Shown here piece by piece: positions 10,204 to 19,300 of a DNA stretch of 64,000 nt; the stretch's first letter is position 1; each line of letters opens with the position of its first letter. A model generated the notes under the pieces. That model saw nothing but the letters and a program-made list of their open reading frames with translations, was not told the DNA's origin and ran no database searches. The translations under genes were made by a program, and so were the position numbers. Source of the stretch: Entoloma clypeatum (taxonomy: Eukaryota; Basidiomycota; Agaricomycetes; Agaricales; Entolomataceae); the NCBI GenBank assembly GCA_963565915.1, contig OY751491.1, forward strand, positions 3,782,001 through 3,846,000. Direction: 5' to 3'.

Positions 10204-10308
10204 GTCCTTGTCGATTAGGGGTTAAATCACATCGTTGTGGCGCACTTCTCCTTGGATGAGAACAAGCAACAAACCGATGAGCCGGAGGTTCGAGTCCTCC
10301 CTGGGACA
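10204..10308 (+). tRNA. tRNA-His (anticodon GTG) with a 33-nt intron
   Basis: Acceptor GTCCTTG (10204-10210) pairs with CTGGGAC (10301-10307) apart from one T-T mismatch; A10308 is the discriminator. The D arm is GATT/AATC with loop AGGGGTTA. The anticodon stem CATCG (10230-10234) pairs with CGATG (10275-10279), and the loop TTGTGGC has anticodon GTG at 10237-10239. The 33 nt at 10241-10273 follow position 37 exactly, where nuclear tRNA introns lie. The T arm is GGAGG-TTCGAGT-CCTCC. The anticodon arm matches that of yeast tRNA-His. A T-run at 10335 may be the Pol III terminator. Confidence 0.85.
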
Positions 10309-10545
10309 ATTCTTGGTTACGTGGGTTGTTCTATTTTGCGACCCTGAAAATTACTGTACCAGGACATTGCCATTCTTTCAACTTCTGCACCGCATTCATC
10401 TTGTGAGTATTTTTTATAACCTAAGTCGTTTGTTGCAAACTCATTTCATGGTTGTCCGGCCATTTGAAACAATGGTATTGACATTTTGAGATCATGCGCC
10501 GCAGGCTGCCAGTGCAATCCAAAAAGTGCTGCCGACACATCAGCA
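10309..10545. other. Spacer between the tRNA and the repeat block
   Basis: No gene seen. The gene-rich part of the window ends here. Confidence 0.5.
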
Positions 10546-10974
10546 TTTCGGCATGTTCACCTTTAGCATGTTCATCTTAAAAATCAGCATCTTAATCATC
10601 TTCATTAGGCAATGGCACGGGTACTCCCGCGGGTACGACAATGCCGACCTGTACCCGTACCCGCACGGGTACATCAGCAAACCCTGATTTTCGGCTGTAG
10701 TAAATGGTAGCAAACACATCCAAACCTGTAGGGCCCTGTAGGGTTGGAGTGATCTGTAGAGGACGGTAGTGCTGTAGTAGTATGTAGGGCCATAGTGTAC
10801 AGTAGAATTGGAGTGAGATAGTACAGTAGTTGTGTAGTAATAGTAGGAACCTGTAGATGGTATCTGGTCCAACCTTGCTATGTACTTTGCATGTATGGAG
10901 CTGGGGGACAAAACATCATACAGCAATTCATGAAACAATGGATTTTTAAAACTTTGATTGAGTCCAAGTGCTAT

Positions 10975-11355
10975 GACATGAAAATTGTGCAAGAAAAGGT
11001 TTCTCCCTCGCGGCGTGTCGTAACTCTCGTCCCTCGTCCTCTCGCCACCGACATGTCCCTCAATACATCCCTCGCGTCTTCCGCCATTCTTGCGTCTGCC
11101 AGCGCACGTCCCGCCGTTTTTCGTGTGCCCCATGTCGTTTCTCGTGCATGCCGTGCCGTTCTCACGTCTGCCATGCTGTTGCTTGTGTCTGCCGCTGTTC
11201 TCGCATGTCCCCTGTCGTTCCTTGCATGTGCCGCACTGTTCTTGTGTCTCCCGCCGTTTCTCACATGTCCGCATCTCCCGCCGTTTCTCCCGCGCCTCCC
11301 GCTGTTTCTTCCGCATCTCCCACTGGTTCTCCCGCGTCTCGCGCCATTCTCGCAT
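10975..11355 (-). pseudogene. Arg/Glu-rich coiled-coil-like frame, left palindrome arm
   Basis: Starting at ATG 11355 the frame repeats a MRE.RE.RE pattern (MREWRETRENQWEMRKKQRE), which would form a charged helix, then becomes Cys/Gly/Arg-rich and probably non-coding after about 60 codons. The right arm has the same start in mirror orientation. Repetition and decay suggest a gene-derived repeat and not a working gene. Function unknown. Confidence 0.3.
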
Positions 11356-11738
11356 GTTTCGTCAGTAGTCTGATGTGACGCCAATGGCGTGGTGCTTACC
11401 TATACGGTGCCCTCGTGTGAACGGAGGGAGGAGGCATTGACAGAGGAGGAGGGAGGGACAGAGGAGGAGGAGGGAGGTGATGGGGGAAGGCAAGAACTTG
11501 ACTTGGTGAGGCTCGGCTGATCACACTTGGCAGGTTCCGGGCCTAGGCACCCATGATATTGATGAAACATCGGAACTTGCCGACTTCGGCAAAGGTCGAA
11601 AGTTGAACAATATCGCAAGTCCAACATCACGTCTTCTTGTCTCCTTCCATCACCTCCTTCCCCTCCTCTCCCTCCTCCTCCGTCTGTCGGTACCTCCTCC
11701 TCCTTCCGTTCATATGAGGGCCACAGATGCGCCATACA

Positions 11739-12420
11739 GGTAAGCACCCCGCCATTGGCGTCACATCAGACTACTGACGAAACATGCGAGAACGGCATGA
11801 GGCACGGGAAAACCAGTGGGAGACGCGGGAGAAACAGTGGGAGACGTGGAAGAAACAGCGCGAGGCACGGGAGAAACAGCGGGAGACGCAAGAAATGGTG
11901 GGAGACACAAGAACGGTGCGGCACGCATGAGGAACGACAGGGGACATGCAAGAATGGCAGCAGACATGAGCAGCGGCACGGCAGACGTGAGGTAAGCACC
12001 CTGCCATTGGCGTCATGTCAGACAACTGACAAAACACATGAGCAACAGTACAGGAGATGCGCGAGGAGAACGGTGGGACACGTGAGGAAGGTAAGCACCC
12101 CGCCATTGCTGTCACGTCAGACTACTGACAAAACATGCAAGAACAATGGGAGATGTGGGAGAAATGGCGGGAATGGCGGGAGACACACAAGAAATGATGG
12201 GAGACACAAGAATGGTGCGGCATGCACAAGAAACAACAGGGGACATGCGAGAACAGCGGCAGACATGAGCAACGGCATGGCACGCACACATGAGAAACGA
12301 CACGGCGCACGCGAAAAATGGCGGGACATGTGTGGGGAGATGCGCGAGAAACAGTGGGAGACACGAGAATGGCGTGGCACACACAGGAAACGACGGGGGA
12401 CATGTGGGAACACAATACCT
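11739..12420 (+). repeat. Right palindrome arm: three units each with an intron-like block
   Basis: A block of about 50 nt recurs at about 11739, 11994 and 12089. It opens with a donor-like AGGTAAGCACC, has GCCATTG, then a branch-like CTACTGAC or CAACTGAC, and ends before an ATGCGAG or ATGCAAG acceptor-like AG. Between blocks lies Arg/Glu-rich coding-like sequence (MRERHEARENQWETREKQ at the first). This looks like exon-intron units multiplied together, now with stop codons. Confidence 0.55.
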
Positions 12421-12736
12421 GGACTTATTTATATGTTCATAGCATAGAGGTTTATGATAATTTCAATTTTTCATGCCACATCATCACCTGAACAGTATGT
12501 GGTTCCTATGATGCTGCTGGCTATACTACTGGCCAGAATATATTACTCTATAATACTGAATGCTTTCTACAGAACACTACAGAACACTACAGAGTGGCCT
12601 GTCAGTCTACCTGGGTCCTCTGTAGTGACCCTGGTCACTACAGAGGACCCTGTTTCAAATACCCTGTTCTACTGCACTACAGCACTACAGAGTGCTCCGT
12701 AGTACTCCTAGGGTCAATCAGGATTTGCTGATGTAC
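12421..12736. other. Repeat-rich spacer before the Tc1 element
   Basis: AT-rich, then a string of ACTACAGA and CTGTAGT words ending in a perfect hairpin. No gene seen. Confidence 0.5.
12613..12650. repeat. Perfect 18-bp inverted repeat
   Basis: GGGTCCTCTGTAGTGACC is followed after CT by its exact reverse complement. It is longer than expected for a transcription terminator and probably belongs to the surrounding CTACAG-rich repeat. Confidence 0.85.
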
Positions 12737-12766
12737 AGTGCCTCACAAAACTGATTCAATGTTTGT
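12737..12766 (+). repeat. Left terminal inverted repeat of the Tc1 element
   Basis: Thirty bases that are the exact reverse complement of 14325-14354. Confidence 0.95.
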
Positions 12767-13097
12767 TGCTTTTTGAATACCTTCAAGATAACTCTGCAAA
12801 GAATACCAATTGAATTAAACCTTTGGTATATAATTGAAAGCCCTACTTCAGGGCTTTCAGAATATAAAGGAATCATATGATTTAGATCAGAATCCATGGA
12901 GATATGATTAAATTAAATCAGCAACTCATTGAATCAGTTTTGTGAGTACCTATGGCAATTATCAGAATCAAATGCTTCACTGGTTGTATGGTAACCAGTT
13001 GTCATGACTTACTGATGGAACTTGAATAGAACCCTGATGGGTTGTCAAGGAAAGTTGTATAAGAAGAATCCAACCTCAACAGCCTCCATAATTAATC

Positions 13098-14114
13098 ATG
13101 CGCCCTATCTCCTCTTCCCACAAGGAAAACATTCTTTCTCTGGCCTCCAATGGTCACTCCACCCATCATATTGCCTCTAACCTGGGTGTCAGCCAACCAA
13201 CTGTCTCCAGAGTGCTTCAGAATCTTCTTCCTCATCGCAATCTCTCTTCTGGTGGTCGTCCATCCAAGCTTTCTCCCACCAACACACGAAACATACTTTT
13301 ACAAATCACCTCAGGGAGAGCCTCCAATGCTGTGCAGGCTACCAAACATATCAACACTGTCATCTCCAATCCTGTCTCCCCAGAAACTGTGAGAAGGGTT
13401 CTCAGAAAACATGAATTCAAGGCTGTAACAAAGAAGAAAAGACCTTTCTTAAAGGCCATACATCGGAAGAGGCGGTTGGCATTTGCTATGAAGCACAGGG
13501 AATGGACAGTGGAGGACTGGAAGAGGGTCATTTGGTCAGATGATACCAAAATCAACAGGTTTGGGTCAGATGGCAAGGAATGGGTCTGGAAAAAGAAGGG
13601 TGAGGGGCTTATTGAAAGAGAGGTTTAGGGCACAGTCAAGTTTGGGGGAGGAAATATTATGGTTTGGGGTTGTATGGGTTGGGAAGGTGTGGGGAGACTT
13701 GCAGAGGTTGAGGGGAGGATGGATGCTGATCAGTATGTGTCCATTTTGGAGGACAATTTGCTGCCCAGCATGGAGGAGAGTGGAATCTCTGAAGAGGAGA
13801 TCATTTTTCAGCAGGACAATGACCCGAAGCACACCTCCAAGAAGGCCAAAAAATGGATGGACAGCAAGAATATTGCTCTGCTGGATTGGCCTGCACAGTC
13901 CCCAGACCTCAATCCTATTGAACACCTCTGGGTTCATATTAAAAGGAAGTTGAATGAATATCCAACACCACCCAAGGGAGTCTGGGAGATTTGGGACAGA
14001 GCAGCAGAGGTGTGGAATAATATAGAGGCAGAAGTGTGTCAAAACCTGATAGAAAGTATGCCAAGAAGGGTAGAGGCAGTAATCAAAGCTAAGGGGGGTA
14101 ATACCAAGTACTAA
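13098..14114 (+). pseudogene. Tc1/mariner transposase with one premature stop
   Basis: The frame from ATG 13098 to TAA 14114 is interrupted once, by TAG at 13626-13628; both parts (176 and about 160 residues) are in the same frame. The N-terminal part has two helix-turn-helix-like DNA-binding regions (GHSTHHIASNLGVSQPTVSR; SPETVRRVLRKHEF). The first catalytic Asp is in WSDDTKIN, the second in FQQDNDPKHTS and the Glu in PDLNPIEHLW, with 34 residues between the last two: a DD34E triad. The transposase cuts the element out and inserts it at TA. The single stop suggests recent inactivation. A copy without the stop elsewhere could still mobilise this one because both ends are intact. Confidence 0.9.
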
Positions 14115-14324
14115 AGTATAAAATACTGTATTTATTGTACATACTCACAAAACTGATTCAATGAGTCCCTGGAGTAATTTGATCATATATTGATCATTTT
14201 TTATGGGAATTACATAATTATTGCAGATTCCAAGAGTCCTGAAGCAGGGCTGTTAACCAGGTACCAATACCTACTTTTGATTGGCATTATTTGCAAAGTT
14301 ATTTTGAAGGTATTCACAAAATAG

Positions 14325-14354
14325 CAAACATTGAATCAGTTTTGTGAGGCACTG
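14325..14354 (-). repeat. Right terminal inverted repeat of the Tc1 element
   Basis: Thirty bases that are the exact reverse complement of 12737-12766. TA follows directly. Confidence 0.95.
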
Positions 14355-14569
14355 TAGCAAACCGTCGACCTGCGGGTAGATGCAGCGCGGGTACATGTGG
14401 GTACCGATGGGTTTGGGTTCCCGCGCGGGTGTTCGCAGTAGAAAAAACATGTATTTAAACTACCAAAAAAAAAACTACGAGACATGTGCGGGATGCACAC
14501 GTCATACTACACCCTGCTGGGGACTTGTTGTCCCCAGCCCCATCCTCCCAGCCCCACTCTTCTCCTCCA

Positions 14570-14970
14570 GGTGCGAGTGGGGCGTGATGCATGGCCATTC
14601 AGGGCGGTGGGTGCGTGTGGGGGCTGGTGGGCATGAGAGGTGCCCGTTGGAGCGAGTGGCAGCCGTTGGGTGTGTGTGGCGGCCGTTGGGGTGAGTGGCG
14701 GCCGTTGGGCATGTGGGGGGGCGGTTGGGCGCTAGAGGTGTTCATTGGGGTGCTAGACGGCCATTAGGCGGTGTTGGCGGTCGAGACACAGCTGTTCAGG
14801 GCAGTGGGCGCGAGTGGCAGCTGTTGGGTGCATGTGGGGGGTGTTAGGCACATGTGGGGACTGTTGGGCATGAGAGGTGCCCGTTGGGTGGCAAGAGACG
14901 GACCATTGAGAGCGGCAGATGGCCGTTGGGTGTTTGGGCAAGAGCCAGCTTGGGCACCAGGTGTGCGCGT
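14570..14970. repeat. GC-rich minisatellite related to GGCCGTTGGGCGTGAGTGGC
   Basis: Degenerate units of about 20 bp built on GCCGTTGGG followed by GTG- or GAG-rich words. The same unit occurs at 23410-23960 (opposite orientation) and 25060-25530. Frames through it are repeat artefacts. Confidence 0.75.
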
Positions 14971-15240
14971 TGGTGAAGAGTCCTGAGGCAGTGCCATGTC
15001 AGAGCGTGACATGTGATGGGTACTGCCAGGGGTCGCGGGTTGCGAAAACACGACCCATATCCGGACCTGTGGATACCCATACCCGTGACCCACACGGGTT
15101 ACCCGTACCCGCGCTATTGCCTAATCTTCATCTTTTCTGTGAGCATCTTTGAGCATCTTTGTCTTTTGGACAAGCATCTTTGGGCATCTTTATCTTTTGG
15201 CACCTGCATCTTAAGGTGTTTTCATCTTTTGTACATCAGC

Positions 15241-15978
15241 AAACTCTGATTTTTCCCACAACATGTCATAGTAAACTGCCTTCAGCCACAGGGTTCTATC
15301 GCAAACGACCCTAGCCAACAGAACCCTGTAGTAGCATCCATAGAGTGCATAGCACCCCAAGTAAGTACTTGGTTCCATCAACAGATTGAATGTTCGGGAC
15401 TTGCCAATCAATGGCAAGTTCCGAATGTCATACAACTCAAGTGCAAATTTTCAGTTGCACAAGTCTCGCTCGCCACTACCATCCCATCTGCTTCACAACC
15501 ACTGGGGCTCCACATTCTCGTGGCTGGTCAGCCACTGCATCAGGAAAAATAATTTTGCTATGTAAGTCCCAGCAAAGGTTGACAGATGCTGTAAATGTGC
15601 CTTGTTGTCTGTTGAGCTTGGTAGACTTGGTAGCATTATGTGGCTGTCAATACATCAATGAGGATTTGCACTGACAGGAGGGCTGTTTTGTTGTTCAGTT
15701 TTCACCTGAAAGTCCAAACCGGTGTATTGTTAAAATTTGCCTCATATTTCATGGTCTCAAAGTCATTCACTGAGACTTTTTCTGAAGTGTCAAATTGAAA
15801 TTCTGCCAAGTCATTTCAAGGTCCGCTTAATTTCCATGGTATTTGGGGGGCGTTGTTTTGGACCATTGTTGATTTGCTGTCTGACTCCATCTTCCTCCTC
15901 GTTATCGCCCAAGAGCACTGGACACACCATATGGTACATGTTCTTGGGCCATACAACCCTGCAATCATGGTTACTGAC
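15241..15978. other. Gene-poor stretch left of copia copy 1
   Basis: No coding frame I can support. It continues, after removal of the copia insertion, into 21764 and beyond, so any unit here was split by that insertion. Confidence 0.5.
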
Positions 15979-15983
15979 ACTGC

Positions 15984-16292
15984 TGTTGAAGTTCCACCTG
16001 GGCGTTAGCCACAGATGTACTGAGCAACCAGCTACAGTGGAAGTACTCTACATAACCGTTCTAGCCACTTACATGGTTTGGGAGGGGTGAGGCTGGTGAG
16101 AGCGGTTGAGGCTGGTAAGAGCGATGGAGCTGGTTAAGAGTCAAGAGACAACTTGTTGGTATTGACAGTTTCCTGGTCTTATATACTGTACTACTGTTTG
16201 TACCAACCAAACAAGTATGTAATGAAGATATGTAAAGGTCACGTGATGTAATCTAATCTAATCTAATCTACGTGATGGGAAAAGTTTCAACA
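15984..16292 (-). repeat. 3' LTR of copia copy 1
   Basis: 309 bp, TG...CA ends. It carries four TAATC units between two ACGTGATG words. The 3' position follows from the minus-strand polyprotein. Confidence 0.95.
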
Positions 16293-16299
16293 CCCCCCC
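16293..16299 (-). promoter_or_regulatory. Polypurine tract of copia copy 1
   Basis: Seven G on the minus strand directly before the 3' LTR, the expected place for plus-strand DNA priming. The same tract is present in copia copies 2 and 4. Confidence 0.8.
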
Positions 16300-16368
16300 A
16301 TATTTAGTACATACTTCTAAATACATCTTACTTTTTCCCACATATATATATAGGTACTTTTGTTTCGC

Positions 16369-19300
16369 CTAGTTTTTTATCAATCCGAAGTACGGGATAA
16401 ACTTGGAAAAGAGGATTTTTCCCAGATTCTTAGTTAAAAGATCTGCAGGGTTGTTCACTCCTTCAATGAATTCGACCGTAATTATTCCTTCGGAGACTTT
16501 TTCTCTGACGAAGTGGAATCGCACGTCAATGTGCTTGGATCGTTTCTCGGTTACAGGGTTGGATGCGATAAAGACGGAACCGTTGTTGTCTCCGTAGATC
16601 GGTACTGATCCGATCTGCATTCCAAGTTCGGCAAGCATGCTTCTCAGCCATGTTGCTGCGCGACTGCAATCTGATAACGCCATATACTCTGCTTCTGTGG
16701 AAGAGAGGGCGATGGTCTTTTGCGCCGATGATACCCATGTTACTGCTCCAGACGCCAGTGATATGAAGAAGCCAGTGGTAGACCTCCTCGTGTTTTCATC
16801 TGACGCCCAATCGGAGTCTGTGAATGCATAGATTCCTTTCCCTGAGTCGCCATCATACATGATTGCGTAATTTTTTGTCGCATTTAGATACCTGCAAATA
16901 TCCCTAGCCACTTCTAAATGGCGTTTGGTGGGATTTGCGGAAAACTGCGACATTTTAATCACGGCAAAACAGATGTCTGGCCTCGTTCCAATCATCAGAT
17001 ATAGAAGTGATCCGATGACGGATTGGTACTTTGATCGAAGTTCTGCATTGGGTTCATCTTCGGACATCATGGGTTTGTAGCCCGTAGGAAGTGGGGTATG
17101 GGTGGCGTTAGATTCGCTCATCCCCATTCGTTCGAGTATTTTCTCAAGGTAAGGTACTTGATCAATGAAGATACGTTTCCCACGTTGCCTTATTTGGATA
17201 GAGAGAAATTCTTTCGGTTCCCCATCAGGCACAAGGTGCCCTAGGTCCCTACATTCCCATGTGGTCATGAAGGCCTTTTTCTTCTCTAGCATATATTCTC
17301 GGTTTGTGCCGAGAAAAGCAGAGTCGTCGACATATATGACGGCGATTACAATTTCCCCTTTGGTACTTTTGTGAATGAACACTCCCGCATCAGAGTGAAG
17401 CCGGACAAAGCTGAGCTTTTTCATGGAGGAATCAAGTTCCCTCCACCAGGCTAATGCGGCCTGCTTAAGTCCATATAGAGCTTTGAATAGTTGGTACACG
17501 AGGTTCTCTTTCCCTTTTACTATGTAGCCCTCAGGCTGTCGCATGTAAATGACTTCTTGGAGCGTTCCGTAGAGGAAGGCTGATGAGACGTCCAACAGTG
17601 TCATGAACCACCCTTCAAGGGCTGTCAATGCCAGTATTAGTCGGACGGTTTCATATCTTATGACTGGTGAGAAGATCTGATCAAAGTCGATCCCTTCCAC
17701 CTGCGAGAAGCCTTTTGCGACAAGGCGCGCTTTCAGACGCCCGTCGGATTTTTCGTTATAAACCCATTTGTTCCTTAGAGCTTTCCTCCCTGCAGGCAGG
17801 GGTACTAGCTCCGTGATCACCCCGCGGCGTTTGAGCATGTCTAGCTCTTTACGTTCAGCTGCATACCAGTCTTCTTTATTTGGAAGAGGGTATATGTCTT
17901 TATGGGACATTTCAACGATGCCAACTTGGGCTGATATCGCCTCCATCAGGAGGTCATTCATCCATGCCGTTTGACCGCCCAATCTCCGTCTCTGATCTAA
18001 TTTTTCAAGATCAGACGCTGGAGTGTCTTCCCCATAGATGCTTCCTGGCATCTTCCGAACTCGTCGTTCCCTGATCGGTCGATCTGGTACTTGCTCGGGT
18101 TCCGGAGTGGGTACTCGCGGTTCATCATCAGGCTCACTGGCAGGCAATTCGTTGTCTGATTCAGGTTGATCCTGTTCAATGGGAAGTGGGTCATGAGGTG
18201 TTTCGTTGTGACTTTCGTTGTCGTTGCTGCCAGGGATGAGATCCTCAAACTCATCAGCCGGCTCTGGGTTTTCCATTTCTGGATGGTTTTCTGGCAAAGG
18301 GTCGATGTGGCATCTAGGGTACTTGCTTTCATCAAAGATAGCTTTCCCACCCATGAAAATCGTGTTGGTCTCAGGATCCATGAAGCGGTATCCTTTGACC
18401 CCTGGTTTTGATCCGAGATAAATCATCAATCGAGATCTTGACTCCAGGGAGTTTCTGCGTTTTTCTTTTGGGATATATACGTATGCTTGGCATCCGAAGA
18501 CTCTGACGCTAGACATGTCGGGGATCTCATTGGTTACCCTGAAGTAAGGGGTTTTCCATTCAAGACGCTGCATGGGGGTTCTGTTGTAGAGAAATGCTGC
18601 GTGTTCCAAACAGAATTCCCACCACATGGGCGGTAAGCATGCATCGAAGCGCAATGCCTGAGATTTTTCCCATAGTGTTCGATTGATCCTTTCTGCTCTA
18701 CCATTCTGCTGGTGCTGATATGGGAGCGTGACATCGATCAGAATTCCATGATCGGCAAGTACATCCTTGTATTCGTCAAATTCTCCACCTCCATCAACCC
18801 GCCACTTTTTAGGGGTAGCGGCAAATTGATTCTGGATCATCGCAAGGAATTGTTTCAGCGCCGTGATGGCGCCTGACTTCTTCCTAAGCAAGACGACCCA
18901 GACATGGGATGAAAAATCGTCCAAAAAGGTAAGGAAATATTTGTACTTATGGTAAGATGCCGTGGATATCTGCTTCAAATCCGAATGGATCAAATCAAAG
19001 GGTTTGACAGCCCTTGTCATCGAGTTAGGATAAGATTGATTCGGCATTTTCCCTTTTAGGCACCCCGTGCAGTTTTCCTGTGATTTTTCACGTACTAACG
19101 TTTTGGGTACTCCTTTGGTACTGGTGGGAATCTTATTGAGCGCTTGGTCATTTGGGTGACCAAGGCGTTTATGCCAGGTTTCGACAGTGATTTCGCTAGA
19201 GATCGCGTGGATTTGGTCATAGCGTATTTCAGTGTCTAACCAATAAATGGTTTGTCCGAGAATGTGAGGCGAGAACTGTATTTTGTTCTGTCCTTTGGAG

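Larger units (their letters stand above)
10975..12420. repeat. Large imperfect palindrome with arms in divergent orientation
   Basis: The left arm (to about 11400) and right arm (from about 11739) are inverted copies: GGTAAGCACCCCGCCATTGG at 11739 mirrors the reverse complement just before 11400. The 340-bp centre is itself roughly symmetric, with GA-rich 11436-11480 facing CT-rich 11638-11690 and a perfect 16-nt hairpin (TTGCCGA-CT-TCGGCAA) at 11577-11592. The arms encode related Arg/Glu/Gln-rich frames starting at 11355 (minus) and 11783 (plus). Confidence 0.75.
12737..14354 (+). mobile_element. Tc1/mariner DNA transposon, 1618 bp, TA target duplication
   Basis: The ends are perfect 30-bp inverted repeats starting CAGTGCCTCACAAAACTGAT, flanked by TA at 12735-12736 and 14355-14356. 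Homology between ends continues imperfectly for about 75 bp, and inner copies of the CTCACAAAACTGATTCAATG motif lie at about 12925-12947 and 14145-14164. The transposase is a plus-strand DD34E protein with one stop. The element sits in an ATTTGCTGATGTA repeat also seen at 10670 in inverse orientation. Confidence 0.95.
10546..15240. mobile_element. Putative non-autonomous DNA element with CGGGTAC-rich inverted ends
   Basis: Near 10598-10640 the sequence reads ATTAGGCAATGGCACGGGTA and continues with CGGGTAC motifs. Near 15095-15130 the reverse complement of a related string (ATTAGGCAATAGCGCGGGTA) occurs, outside which both ends carry repeated GCATCTT words. A further subterminal match, GTACATCAGCAAACCCTGATTTT (10670-10692), recurs inverted around 12710-12736 and directly at 15232. 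The interior holds a palindrome, a Tc1 insertion and a minisatellite, and no transposase of its own. CGGGTAC-rich ends are common on basidiomycete DNA transposons, so this class is inferred. Exact termini and a target duplication were not found; several overlapping copies are possible. Confidence 0.4.
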
